Shown here in pieces: positions 36,740-48,834 of a DNA stretch of 64,000 bases. Under the pieces are notes generated by a model. The model saw only the letters and a program-made list of their open reading frames with translations, was not told where the DNA came from and did not search any database. Both the position numbers and the translations under genes were made by a program. This DNA comes from Monocercomonoides exilis (lineage: Eukaryota > Preaxostyla > Oxymonadida > Polymastigidae), in NCBI GenBank assembly GCA_001643675.2, contig LSRY02000001.1, positions 2,470,501 to 2,534,500 on the forward strand, written 5' to 3'. Position 1 is the stretch's first letter, and every line of letters begins with the position of its first letter.

Positions 36740-38138
36740 TCAATTAAGGCTTGTGATGATGTCTTCATATCCTTCTTCTTCTATCTTTTCAAATATTTTT
36801 CTTTTGGTCTCCTTTCTTTCCTCTTCTTCCTTTTCATCTTTCTTCTTCCTTTTCAATCTTTTTGAAACATTCTTTAAGAATTGTAAGCATTCATTTGTCA
36901 TTCCTTCATCCAACGTTTGTCTCTGAATCTCTTCTAAAACAGCATCAACAGCTCCTCCTTTCAATAAATATCCAACATTCACAACTCTATTTTTTGTTGC
37001 TCCTCTTAATAAATAAATACAATTATTACTAATTTCTCTGTAATTCTCTTTTGCTGCTCGATATACCTGAACAATGCTGCCAAAAAGCCCAGAAAGTTCC
37101 TCGCTACACAGTTTATATTCTATTAAAAAAAATTGCAACTCTATAATCCATCTCTTTAAAACAAGCACTTCTTTTTTTTCATTTGCTCTTTCTTTTTCTC
37201 CCCAATCAATACATCTCATCAACTCTTCCACTTCTTTTGTTGCTTCTCTCACAAAATGCAACTCATTCATTGCAATTCTTTCGATGTGTTCTTCGTGGGA
37301 AATTCTGCTAATCAAAAATTCCCAAGCATACTGATAGGCAAGTTGTGTCAGATTATGATGCTCCTGATGATATTTGATGATTTCTTTGATCATATTTGCA
37401 GATAGTTCAATTTTCATTTCCTATGCAAAAAATATAATAAAATAAAATAATATTAAAAATAAAACTCTTTTTGTTAAAAAAAAATCAAAAATGAAAAAGA
37501 AGTGCCCAAACATCAAATACAGGAATGTTGCACAAAGCCATAAAAGCCATTTCCACTTCCTTCTGAGCCTCCTCGTTTTCTTCTTTGTTCAGCACAGCTT
37601 TCAGAAGACAAGACTCACAAATCGATAACAATTCATCCTGGAAGATGCAACTCAGAGAAAAATAGCATAGGCAATGGTCAACAAGAAATTTTTCATTCTT
37701 TTCTTCTTTTTTCTTATCTTCTTTAACAATCTTTTTCTCAATTCTTTTTCTCAACGAAGATATATCAAAGTTATTACTCCAAATATCGTTAATCAAATTG
37801 CAATATCCAACGTGCTTCAGCAACAGAACTGAATTTTCCATCGATATTTTCCTTTCTTCAATCATTTTGTGAATTTTGTTGAACATTTCAAAGTCGAAGA
37901 TACCATAAAATTCTTCATTGTTCATATTGTCAATAAGTTCATTTAGTTTTTCGATTTTGACTTTCTATCCATCATCATTGCAATTTTCCAGTTCAGTAAA
38001 CAATTCTAAAAAAGAATAATAATAAAAGAAATCAGCAAACGCAAATTAATTAATAACACAAGTGCACACCAATGAATTTCTCGATGACTTTCTTCGTCCT
38101 CTTTTTTGAAAATTCATATTATCAAAAAACAATGACAT
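36740..38138 (-). pseudogene. Decayed copy 3 of the ARM-like three-exon family
   Basis: The layout equals the intact copies: exon 1 about 38138-38070, exon 2 38005-37512, exon 3 37420-36740, with GT-AG introns of 64 and 91 nt. Exon 1 needs a frameshift to reach the family frame (RTKKVIEKF). Exon 2 has an in-frame TAG after ELFTELENCNDDG. Exon 3 ends early at YEDIITSLN, about 25 codons before the usual C-terminus. The rest is well preserved (NNEEFYGIFDFEMFNKIHKM; YLLKGGAVDAVLEEIQRQTL), so inactivation may be recent, or translation may begin at a downstream Met in exon 2. Confidence 0.7.
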
Positions 38139-39424
38139 TTTTTATCATTCATATCGAATGAGATTACGTTTGGAAATTTGTAATTGATGGAGAACAATAA
38201 CGAGCATTAAAAAATTGATTTTTGAGTGTTCACACAGCGTTTCTTGTCACTTGTATTTTTTGCATCCAATTTTAAGGATAAACAATTATTTCTCCTTTAA
38301 ATTTATTTGTAATGGAGATTGTGATCGAAATGCTTTCGAAAAATATAATACACAAATTTCTGGATTTTCACATTTTTTTTTAATTCTATTTTGTTATCAA
38401 TGTTTTTCTGTCTGTCTCCCTTCCAGGTCCAGATAAAAAAAAAAAATTGCTATGACTGGAAATCATTTTCTTTTTAATGCCGAATCCTGAAAAAGGAACT
38501 GATAATAATATTCGCATAAGTGATTAAAGATTGTGAGAAAGAGACAAATGAATGAAGGGGGAAATGTGTATTCAACTGATTCATAATTGAATGATTTGCA
38601 AAAGAACGGAATTTGAAAATTACTTTTGAAAAAAGTTCATTGTCAAATTAAACCTCCATTTGAGAAAATGTCATGAAGCAGAGAAAACCTGCTTCAAAAC
38701 TGATAATTACATGAATGCGGTGGAATGGAAATGTCTAACATGTTGATGAGATCTTGATTCACTTTTGTTTTGACGTTTAACCACTCTTTTAGAAACGTTC
38801 ATTCTCTTATCACTCAACCCCTTTTTCTTTTGTTTTAAAATTGTTTCAAAACCAAACTTCAATGATTCAGTTTTGCTCTCCTCCTCTTTTTAATTTCACA
38901 GAAACATTCTTCTTCCCCTCTTCAATACTTTTACGAATATCTCATCTGCTTTCTCTTTGAAATCTCGGATTATTTGAATGTTTCAATTTTTTGATCCAAG
39001 AAAAAAATGCTTTAATAAGAATAGAACGAGTTCAGACACAAGATAGATGATAATGATAATGAAATAGAAATAAATACTTGGAACAACAAAAAAACTTATT
39101 TGATCTCTCCAATAATAGAATTAATGAAGGAAATAATATTGGTTTGGATCAAATAAATAATTTGTTTATGAGAATACTCTGAAATGAGTGTGAATTGCTT
39201 TTTACGAAATGAAGCTTTTTGAAAGTTTATTTAAAATATTAATATTTTTTCAATAATCCACTGCCTAAAATTGTTGATGCGAAATGAAAAGACGATTTGC
39301 CAAATGAACTGATAAATATGTTTGCATCTTTTAATTTTTGAACTGATGGGGTGAAATATTATGTTTGTTGAACATGCTCTAAATGTGGATTTGTTTTTTT
39401 CGTTTTCGATGCTGTTTAAGGATT
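38139..39424. other. AT-rich intergenic DNA
   Basis: No gene is supported; frames are short and of ordinary non-coding composition. Confidence 0.55.
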
Positions 39425-40940
39425 ATGGAGAATTGCGATTACCACACGTTGCTTACTCTTCAAAAAGTGAACAAGAAAATGAAAATGCTCGCTCAAAACG
39501 AAGTGTTTGCTTAAGGCGCTATTCTATTTTTTGGTATTCAAATAGTATATTTTTTAAAATAACATTTTCAGGTTGTGGATGAATCAGTACTCCTCTTCGC
39601 TTCTGCATTTCAGAGAAATATTGCGGCTCAATTCAACAAATATCCAACCACTTGATCTTAATGATTGCGGGCTTCATCCAAGCGAAGAAAGCATGGCTAA
39701 ATATGGATTAAGCGAGAAAGGATGGAAAAGAACTTTTTTGTGTGAAAGAATTTATTTGTATTTTTCGTAAATAAATAATTCTCATTCAACTTATTTTTTT
39801 GCTGCACATTCATTGATCTTTTGAGCAGGGCCTATTTGAAAACAGTCAATTCGGTTCAAACCAGAAAATCTCAGCTAGAAAGAAAAGCAAAGCAGAAATA
39901 TAATCTATCAATGATTCGTTGGGGAATTTTATTTGTTTTTCTTTTGATTGTTGTGGTAATTGTTCTTGCTGGGGGCGTTATGATTCCGTTTGCTGCAGAA
40001 GCTTTGGAGAAAGGAAATCGGCCCAATTGCTTTGTGTCTTTCACATTTTGTAGCATTGCTTTTAGTATTGGAGTAATCTGTGTTGTTTTTTGTTTAGCTG
40101 TTGGTTTTTCGTGTTGGGTTTTCTTTATATTCTTGTTTTGTTTGAGTTTTTTAATTCCTCCTGCGTTGTGGCTGGATGGCGTCATGAAGATAAGCTTCTC
40201 TATTCCTCTTATTCCTTATGAAATCGTGTTCTTAATTCAAATTGTGCTGGTTTGCACAAGTTTGAAAAAAAGACATCTTTGCAAAAAGCTTAGAAATTTA
40301 TTGGCTATTCTGAGCTCGTTTGCTTCTTTCTTGTTGGTGGTGCTCAAAGCTGATGGTGTGAGATTTTTATTTTGTTTTGTCTCTTAATAAATTTTTTTTT
40401 CTTTTTTTTTTTCTTTGTAAAATGAAAATTCTTATTAATTTTTCCACTCACTATTGATTATTCTTTTTTTTTTGTTCTTTATCTCTATTTTTGTGTTTAT
40501 TAGGCATTGCTTCGTATTGCTGGACAATCACATTGATTCCTACGTATTTGGCATACTGGCTTGTCAGTAGCTATGTTTATGTTTGTCTAAATTTTCTGGC
40601 AAGCAAAAATTATCAACCGATAATTTTTACTTGCCTCATATTTGTTTTTCTGCTTTTGCTGTTTCTTCTTCCCACCCTCAGAATGGATGGATTTGTGAAA
40701 GGGCATTATTGCTTTTATTTTATTCCTCTGTATTTGTGCTTCTTGTTGGGATTAATTATGCTCTTCAAAGGCTCATGTTTATTTTGGGAGTTTGCAGATA
40801 AAGCATCAACTAGAACAAGTAAAAAACGCAATTCGAAGACGCAAATATCCGAATCAGAAGAAAATGAAATCTTGCTTATGTGCAATCTGAAATTAAGCAC
40901 AGTTTCGAATTATTGTTTCAGTGTGAGTTTTACTCAATAA
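39425..40940 (+). CDS. Multi-pass membrane protein, TMEM185-like
   Basis: The secure part is an exon 39829-40355 spliced (donor gtgtga; acceptor ttattag) to 40504-40940. The joined protein has repeated hydrophobic units marked by Leu-x-x-Asp-Gly: PPALWLDGVMK, VVLKADGIASYCW and LPTLRMDGFVKGHYCFYF, each followed by a P-x-x-x helix. This is the pattern of the TMEM185/fragile-X-F transmembrane family, and the join restores the second unit exactly. A Lys/Ser/Glu-rich tail follows. 5' exons are less certain. 39572-39739 fits upstream (HPSEESMAKYGLSEKGWKR, intron 39740-39828). A first exon from the ATG at 39425 (MENCDYHTLLTLQKVNKKMK) joins it only with a frame change near 39655. The gene may thus have an unrecognised exon, or be damaged at its 5' end. 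Confidence 0.5.
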
Positions 40941-41420
40941 AAACCTGTTTTGCAATTGCTGATTTAACATTTTGGGAATTTACTTTGTCAATTTTTTTTT
41001 GTTGCACATCATTCTTATATATTTTTATTTTTCCGTTTTGAAAGCTTGAAAATATGATTTTGCCGCTAATTCAAAAATGTGTAATTTGTGAAGAAGGTTT
41101 TCAATTTTTGAAAGTTTAAACAAAGAATATTGGCTTATGGTAACTTGTCTAAGGAACTCAAAATTAGTCTTTAATCTTTATATTTATGATAGCAATTTAA
41201 TAGATGATAAATATTATGTATTCGTTTTCGAGAAGTTGAGGATATTTGGATTTTCAAAACAAAAGTTAAAAAACAAAATACACATATTTTTATGAAATGA
41301 AAATGTTTCACGAGAAAATTTCGTTCTACAAATAATTTTTTAACAAATGCACTGTCGCAAATAAAAAAAAAATGATTCGTGAAAAACCTTGGATTTATAT
41401 CATTAATTGACTCTGCCAAA
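40941..41420. other. AT-rich intergenic DNA
   Basis: Nothing recognisable. Confidence 0.5.
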
Positions 41421-41436
41421 TTTTGGTTATTCCCAC

Positions 41437-41715
41437 AATTTATTCTCTTTCCTTTTTCCTTTTTCCTTTTTCCTTTTTCCTTTTACCTTTTTCTTTTTTC
41501 TTTTTCCTTTTTTCTTTTTCCTTCTTTCTTCTTTCTTCTTCTTCTTCTTCTTCTTCTTCATCCTCCTCCTCCTCCTCCTCCTCCAACTCCTCCAACTCCA
41601 ACTCCAACTCCAACTCCTCCTCCTCCTCCTCCTCCAACTCCAACTCCAACTCCTCCAACTCCTCCTCCTCCTCCAACTCCTACTCCTACTCCTACTCCTA
41701 CTCCTCCTTCTCTAA
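41437..41715. repeat. Pyrimidine-rich compound microsatellite
   Basis: Units of TTTTTCC (about 41447-41520) pass into CTT, CTC and CTCCAA/CTCCTA triplets to 41715. Depending on frame the triplet part reads as poly-Ser/Asn, poly-Pro/Thr or poly-Leu/Gln. It leads into the coding-like frame that follows. Confidence 0.85.
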
Positions 41716-42819
41716 ATCTTTCTCTTCCCCTTCTCCTCACATCATCATCTTCACCGAAGAGCTGGTCACACAGGCTAAAGCTCATCCAGATCAATTCAAA
41801 GACATCGATGCCATTCTCACAAAGGAAGAAATTGCAATTCTTCATTCGTCACAAAAGGAAGGATGAGGTGAAGAAGGAAATAATTCTTTTTCCTCTTCTT
41901 CTTCTGCAAAAAAAAGAAAAAGACTTCTTCCCCTTCCTCATTTATCATGCTTCAGCGCTTCCAGATGTAGTTTTTTTATCAACCGGATATAGATTGTATC
42001 ATCTGTCAATTCTGCTATCGTTCGAGAGAAACCAAGCGAACTCAGTCAAAAAGACATTCATATCGCTCAGTGGAGATGGAAGCTTTGCCAAGCTGGTTTC
42101 ACACAGCGTGCATGTGAAAATCGAGAAGATGCGATTTTTTGCATGTGTGTAGCATGAGGATCTGGCGTTGGTGGTGATTGATCCAATCTAATAGGAGATT
42201 ATGTTTGAGCTGAACATAATGATGACTCATTTTTTAATACTTCGTGTGCACTTACGTTTTTCTGATGCCATATTTATGTGCAATGCGATCGATGATAATA
42301 TGTGTTTGTTTTTCAAGATATGCCCACTTTTAGTTGTGGCAGAGAACTCATTGGCATCTTTGTGAGGGATCAACTTTATTCAACAGCCCACTCTGATGTC
42401 TCCTGCGCTTCTCACACACGAGCTAACTCCCTTGTATCCATTTCGCATAAAGCGTGTTGTTTCATTCGAATGGCCTCAAGAACAACACCAACAAAATCTT
42501 CATCTTCAGTGTGAGGGTGATGTTGCTGTCACAGGGAGTATCTGTGCGAGTTCTTCAACAAGTCGGGATTCTTTTGCTGCAAGAACAGCAGTGAGTGCAT
42601 CGTGCTGAATGCAGCTGTATCCTTTTCTAGTGTGATGTGCTTGCACCGAAAGATAGAGGGAGTGGGAGGATGAAGGGGCATCCGAAGAATATAGTGTTTT
42701 TTCATCAGACTTTGCATCCTGTTACGAATGATCCTTCTTCAGTGCTTCTGAGATTGTTTAAGCGGTGCGACAAGATGCCCAGACTGTTGAAGATTGTGTT
42801 CAATGTTCATGTCAAATGA
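41690..42819 (+). other. Coding-like region, gene or pseudogene of unknown identity
   Basis: Several protein-like pieces occur in succession on the + strand in different frames. One is SPHIIIFTEELVTQAKAHP... ILTKEEIAILHSS, ending with TGA near 41866. Another, to 42152, contains FPFLIYHASALPDVVFLS and VKKTFISLSGDGSFAKLV. A third (about 42660-42819) contains HPKNIVFFHQTLHPVTN and VLLRLFKRCDKMPRLLK. I could not find splice sites that join them cleanly. It could be a multi-exon gene or an eroded one; I do not recognise the family. Confidence 0.3.
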
Positions 42820-43467
42820 GACAGTGGACATCTTCATTATTTCATTCACATATATTTTTGGAGGAGATTATTCTGGAATAACTTGAACTACTTGGGAAAT
42901 TGATAAATACTTGAACATTTTTCTGTAAATGATTTTAAAAAATATTTTTTAAGTTATCCAAAAGAAATAAGTGTTTGGAAAAGAGATTCATAATGTATTG
43001 ATATTTAATTATTGTTTGATTGAGTAATTTTCTGTTCTTTTTATTGGAAACGAATATGTGGAAATGAAAAATTTTCTAAGTTTTTTAATTTTTTGAAAAA
43101 GCAAAATTTACATGAATATTCCATTCAAAAGGTATTTTCAAGGTTTTTCTTCAAAAAGATGATTGTTTTCTAATTTCAACAAAAATACATGGATTTCTTA
43201 TGCGGGAATATTCATCACACAATATAAGCTGATCGTTTCATCTCATTTTTTTTTGAAATTGATGGAGGAAAAAACATGAAAATTCTTTTAAGTGACAGTT
43301 TTCTTTTCCTTTTGCGAAATGAATAAAAATTGAAAAAAAATATAATTTTGGAGTTCAAAAAAAAAAATCAAATAAAAAAATTGAAATTTACAGACATTTA
43401 CAGAAATATATATATATATAAGAAAAACATGATTTTTGAGTTTCAAAATCAAAAGAAAAGAGTTTGG
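42820..43467. other. AT-rich intergenic DNA
   Basis: No gene is seen. Short A-rich and TA-rich runs occur (for example 43410-43422). Confidence 0.55.
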
Positions 43468-44910
43468 CTACACATTCACAAAACAATCATCCACTTTAAT
43501 TGGCGCTTTATCATATCTTTCACAAAGAATAGAAATAACTCCAATAAAACTTGCAACGATATCTTCGAATCCTTCTTCTTCCATCTTTTCAAATATCTCC
43601 ATTTTCGTTGCCTTTCTTTTCGCTTCGTCATTTTCAAAAACCTCTTTTTTTTTCATTCTTTTTGAAATAATCAAAAAGAAATGAAAAAAATTCAATATTT
43701 CTTCATTCAGCAAAGTTGATTGCTTCATTTCCTCCAAAAATATATCAATGGCACCTTTCTTCACAAAAGTATCAATTTCCATATTTCTCTTTCCCGCTCC
43801 TTTTATTAATGAATAAATACACATCTCGCTGATATCTCGGTAATTATCCTTTGATGCCAGACACACTCGAATGATGCTCTCTAATAGCCCAACAAGTTCT
43901 TCATTCCACAATTCGCACAAAGAAAAGACTTCACAAATTGCACTGGTCCATCCCTCAATAATAAGCAATTCTTTCGCTTCTTTTCCTCTTTCCTTTTCTT
44001 CTTTACTCTTCCAATCAAAACATTTCAAATGCTTTTCTAGTTCCACACTTGCCTCGTTAATAAAATGTAGCTCATTCACAATATCATCTTCCAAACTTCT
44101 GTCTTTGCCAAATCTTCTTATCAAAAACTGCCAAGCAGACTGATAGGCAAGATGTGTCAGGTTGTAATGTTCCTGATAATTTAGGATAATCTCTTTGATT
44201 TCATTCAAATACAGTTCTTGTTCAATTTTCTATAAAATTCGGAAATAATCAAAAATGTCAAAAAGGAAAAAGAAGTGTTCAAACAATAAATCTTAAGTTA
44301 CTTAAAGCCAATAAAGCCATTTCTACTTCTTTTTGAGTCTCCTCGCCTTCCTCTTTCTTCGAGGCAACTTTCATTAGACAAGAAACACAAATTGGTATAA
44401 GCTCCTCAGAATGCAGGTTGCGAAGCAAAAGATAGCATTCGCAAAGGTTAGCAAGCAGATCTTCATTTTTCACATCTTTCTTCAAATTTTCACAGATTAT
44501 CATCTTTTCAAATCTTTTGTTCAACAAAGATATTCTAAATTCATATGTCCACGCTTTTTTCAATGTTTTGCAATATCCCATTTGCTTCAATAACTTAATT
44601 GCATTTTTCATCGTTAGTTTCTTTTCGTCAATCATTTTATCTATTTTGTTGAATAGATCTGCTTTAAAAACCGATTCAAATTCTTCTTTATTCATTTTTT
44701 CCAAAAGTTTATCCATTTCTTGAATTTTCTGCATTTGTTCATCTTCTCTGCAACCTTCCAGTTTACAATACAATTCTGCAAACGAGTTTCAAAATACAAA
44801 TAATTTGCCAAAATTGTTTAATCCAAATAAAATGGCAAACTTGAAAACTTCTTGGTTCTGGCTGTAATCAGAAACTCATTTTCAGATATATCATCATTTG
44901 ACAAGCTCAT
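43468..44910 (-). CDS. ARM-like helical protein, second intact copy (three exons)
   Basis: Exons (minus) are 44910-44841, 44775-44285 and 44229-43468; introns of 65 and 55 nt are GT-AG. The spliced frame is 1323 nt, or 440 residues, beginning MSLSNDDISENEFLITART. Exon 2 is 491 nt, the same as in the copy at 24.8 kb, and the phases are identical. Conserved landmarks: NKEEFESVFKADLFNKIDKM, LLKQMGYCKTLKKAW, LANLCECYLLLR, EIKEIILNYQEHYNLTHLAY, the ARM-like VKKGAIDIFLEEMKQSTLL, and the end KVDDCFVNV. It lacks the long acidic loop present in the 24.8-kb copy. Helical and cytosolic by sequence; function unknown. Copies on both strands and in different states of decay show an expanding and dying gene family. 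Confidence 0.75.
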
Positions 44911-45588
44911 TCTGAATGTTGCAAAAAATATTCAAAAAGAGGGGCAAAACTTGCCAAATAACAAAATAAAAGATAAATACACACATCGTTGATTATCTCG
45001 CAAAATAAAAACGATCGCAATACACACTGTTCTGTTATTGCTTTAATAAAAAGAAGTGTTAAAGATATTGCGAAGAAACCTAAGGATTGACTGTATGATA
45101 CTAAAAATGGAAATCTTTTTTTCTGTTTGATCATAACCAATAGATTATTTGATGAATAGTATTTTACAATTATCTTTTTCATATTGATAAAACCAATTCT
45201 GATATTTGCATAGAATAAATTGTAAATTCTTGAGTTCAGAGAAAGGAGAAATAGACAGAAAAAAGTCTGAATGGAGAATATTCCTTGTTTTTTTTTTTTT
45301 CTTGAAGAAGAAGAAGAAGAATAATAATAATGAAGCTGAAAACAAAAAACAAGTGATTGTTGTTGTTTTGTCATACCATGTGTATTGCTGCATTTCAGTC
45401 AAATTAGATAGTTTGGTTACAAAATTTCATTAAAAAATGAAAAAGATAATGAACCTGAAAATAAAACATTTTCGACTTTTAAAAAAGGATAACACATACA
45501 AATCATTATCATGAAGAAGGGCTGTATTTTTGTTAAATTAAAAATAAGAATTGATTGTCGAATTCATTTTTGTGAAATTAATTCTCTT
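44911..45588. other. Intergenic DNA
   Basis: AT-rich. On the minus strand 45374-44907 is an open frame that contains a hydrophobic stretch but has no recognisable features, and it overlaps a T/A microsatellite near 45290-45330. I do not support a gene. Confidence 0.4.
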
Positions 45589-45830
45589 TATAGATATCGC
45601 ATAAAATACCGGTCTTCGCAAAAAATACTAGATAAGATCGATTTCACAATGACCACTAGAGGAATAATTCTGATAATTTTCCTCAAAATATATCTCATCA
45701 AAACAAACTCATTTGATGTGCAAAACTTTCAAAGGAGTTTCATTTGTGCTCAGAAATATCAATTTTTGAAATATCGGATAAATAGGATTTGGGTGATTTT
45801 TTTTGATATCATAAAAAAATCCGACGTTTG
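45589..45830 (+). pseudogene. Orphan signal-peptide segment, copy A
   Basis: An ATG at 45649 opens MTTRGIILIIFLKIYLIKTN, a classic signal peptide, followed by SFDVQNFQRSFICAQK; the frame then stops at 45831 without a mature domain. The segment, with about 60 bp of upstream sequence (ATATCGCATAAAATACCGG) and a downstream GGGTGATTTTTTTTGATATC, recurs inverted at 51080-51300. It looks like the 5' end of a surface-protein gene separated from its body. Confidence 0.55.
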
Positions 45831-46292
45831 ATCATAAATTTTTTTCATTAAGGGTTGTGATAATAAAGATAAATTCTATTCGAAATTGAATAAAAATATA
45901 GTTTAATATATAATTTTTATTAATTATTTGTTGATTTCATATTGTTTCCAATTGATTTTATTTCAAATTTTGAAAAAAATAATATTTTTTCAAAAAATAT
46001 CAAAATTTCAATAAACAGTTCAAAATACAAGTTCAATCTTTAATATAACATTACCACAATGATTATCTTTATTTTATTAATCAATATCATTTTTTTAAAA
46101 TTAAATTATTGACGTTATTGAAAAAGAATAGAATAAGTGAAGTCGAAATCGACAAATAATAAATGAAATCAATCAAATTCCTCAGTTTCAGAAACCAATT
46201 CACCAATTGTCCTTTCCAGAAGTCTTTTCTCTCTCTAATGCTTCGATTTCAGTTCATTTTTTAAAAAAAGATGTTTTTGTTTATTTTCAAAT
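45831..46292. other. AT-rich intergenic DNA
   Basis: Nothing recognisable. Confidence 0.5.
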
Positions 46293-46717
46293 TCAATCAA
46301 CTTCGTAAGAAATAAATATCTCGAACATCCTCCCAATCACTTCATCATCCACAGTTTTTATATGAATCCACTCTCCCAATTCTATATTCAGCCTGCATAA
46401 CCAGATTTCACACTTACATTCATATAATTCATTTCCACCTGCTGCCCTGAAAACAACACAAAAACAGTCAACAAGCAAACATTCATCTATACAAAAATAA
46501 ATAATAACAAACTTCTCTTCGACTGTTTTTTACCAACACACTCATTTCCACAGCCATCATCATACAAAAAATTCAATCTCTTCATTTCATCCCCAGAATG
46601 GTTGAATGCAGCATTTCATCCTTCTCCGCAAAACACATCATACATTTCACTGGAGAGTCTTCTCAGCCCGTACACATTGTGATGGATGTGCAGAGGTGTT
46701 TTTTCTGTATTTGGCAT
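46293..46717 (-). other. Possible exons or debris of an unknown gene
   Basis: 46446-46293 is preceded by a good acceptor (ttgttttcag) and reads GGNELYECKCEIWLCRLNIE... VDDEVIGRMFEIFI to a stop. Upstream, 46717-46619 (MPNTEKTPLHIHHNVYGLRR) ends at a TGA, after which the same frame continues (AAFNHSGDEMKRLNFLYDDG) to a GT donor at 46533. The phases do not match across the intron, so I treat this as a decayed or mis-modelled gene. Confidence 0.3.
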
Positions 46718-47337
46718 GATCATCTCCTTTAATAATATTCTCAACAATACAAAGATTTATTTGATGTTTATTTCATCAACACCTGGTACATGAGGGATAT
46801 GGGTCAGAGATGAGATGGAAGGGGATTATTTGTGGCAGGGGGGTGGGAGTTGAGTATTTTATGAAATGTTAATCTTTCGAGAGGGGTTTTTGAATGGAAG
46901 AAATTCTGAGACAGAAAGATGGGGAAAGGCAGGTGGAGATTTGGAGAAGAAAATGTAGAAAATATATAGAGAAGTGGCTGAGGATGGTGAGGAAGGTGTT
47001 TATTGTTGATGGGAGAAATGGATTTTGAAGTGAAGGAAAAGAGGGTGAAAGCCGATGAGAAGAGGGAAGTTGAGAAATGTTAGATCGGAAGAGGGGTATT
47101 TTTTATGAAAGGAAATGATTTTATGAAAGAGAATGGGAAAGATGAAGAAAAGGAGGGGATTGATATTTTCAGATGATTTTGTGAGCTGAATGGAAGATGA
47201 AACTGGAAAGGAAAAGAAATTGAGAGGTATATTCATTTTCGATTTTTGAAGCAAAACGAGAGGAAAGTCATAGAAAGAGAGTTAATTTATTTGCGGATAT
47301 GCAATATGGAAAATTATAAATTAATCTTTTCATCATG
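46718..47337. other. Purine-rich intergenic DNA
   Basis: No gene is supported; GGA/GAA-rich on the + strand. Confidence 0.45.
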
Positions 47338-47740
47338 CTATTTGTTATCAGGATTACCTTTTTCTTCCAAAGAACATTTATAAAAATTAATGTTTAATCC
47401 CATCATCAACATCATATTGAACCTCAACTTTTTCATCGAAAATATCGTTCGAATAACTTCACATGTTCCCATCACCTCATCTTTTTCACCACCTTCTTCT
47501 TTGACTTTCTCTTCTTCTTCTTCTTCTACTACTACTACGACTACTACCACTTCTTCTTCGTTTTCTTTTCCCTTCTTCGTCATCTTCGTCATCTTCGTCA
47601 TCTTCGTTTTCGTCTTCTTCTTCGTCTTCGTCTTCTTCTTCTTCTTCTTCCTTTTCTTCTTTAAATTCTCAACTTCTTTCGTGTCTTCTCCTTTCCCATA
47701 AACAATACCATATTCGTTTGGTTATTACACTGTCAAGCGA
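47338..47740 (-). other. Open coding-like segment, unknown
   Basis: An open frame without ATG reads EYGIVYGKGEDTKEVENLKK, then homopolymeric Lys, Thr/Lys, Val and Glu runs, then VMGTCEVIRTIFSMKKLRFN... NINFYKCSLEEK to a stop. The non-repetitive ends look like real protein, so it may be a 3' exon whose upstream part I cannot locate. Confidence 0.3.
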
Positions 47741-48832
47741 AAAGAAAGGAGCGAGGAATATGCGTTCAAATGGAAGAGGCAAAGAAGGTGGATTTCAAAA
47801 GCAAGTTGGGCGCGGAGCAGAGGAAAGGGAGACAGCAGGAAGACCCAAAGGTGAAGACGAAGACGAATGAGAATGGCGTGTTTCTTCATTTCATAATTAC
47901 AAGTTCAACATAAGGCTTGCACATACAGCAGCAGAAAGGAAGTGGCAGAGGTTGAGAAGTGAACACAGCAAATATTCTGCTTATTCGACAGCACACTCTC
48001 ATCTGCCCAGCTGAACACTCAAGACATCAAAGCCTCCACAACGTTAACTGCTCTTTTTTTTTCCTTGCTGACCGCATGCTCAGTTGTCTGCACCTTCTAT
48101 TCTTGTTGGAGCTCCTCCAAAGTCACTAACACATTTGTCTCCAGCCACAGATTCCTCTTCACTCACACAAAAGTTCGGCTGCACATCCTGCCCAATCTAT
48201 GCCTCTTCCTTTCCATATTCTTCTATTTCTTCCTTCTAACTGCTTATCCCTTGTATTATTCTCGGGAAGAGCAGATTGGGCAATGCAGGTGTGTTTGCAA
48301 GCAGCAGCGTGTCAGCGACGAGGGATGTGTTTGAGCAACAAAGGATGATGATGAACAATACTGCACATGAGGCTATCAAGGGATTCGGGTGGGTGGGGAG
48401 AAGGAGGGGAAGGAAGGGAAGAGAGAGAAGAAGGATGAAAAGAGGAGTGCAAATGAGTTTGTGAGTGATAAAGATGAAAAGGGATCGTTATGTCTGACAG
48501 ATAATTGATAGATAATGAGAAAAATGAAGAAGAAGAAGAGGAGGAGGAAGAGAAGAAGAAGAAGAGGTATTTCACGGAGACATTTGAAAAGCTCAAAAAG
48601 AAGGTTTCTCAAAAGAGAAAATGAAGGAAGCAGAAACAAAGAATAAATTTATCACGATTCTGACCACTCTTTTATTTGATTTTCTGTCCGAAATCAGAAA
48701 TCGACGAAGGGCTCAACAATAAATCATCCAAACGCGATTTGTTTACAGCAATTTCATTTGCCGATACTTCATTTTCTTCCTTCGTTTCATTTTCCACTCT
48801 TTCTCCTCTTCATCTTCTTGTTTATCTCCTTC
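47741..48832. other. Intergenic DNA
   Basis: A region of higher GC than its surroundings, but without a frame I can defend. The 48065-48334 (+) frame has a hydrophobic centre and Cys-rich ends and is probably fortuitous. Confidence 0.4.
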
Positions 48833-48834
48833 TT

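Noticed and set aside
36740-38138. Reassignment of UAA/UAG to glutamine, as known in some oxymonads
   Set aside because: The TAG in copy 3 does align to Gln, but intact genes here end cleanly at TAA or TAG just after conserved C-termini, and other internal stops are TGA or align to Leu. The canonical code fits better.
41407-41715. CRISPR-like or minisatellite array of CTCCAA units
   Set aside because: Units are simple triplet derivatives without spacers; it is a compound microsatellite.
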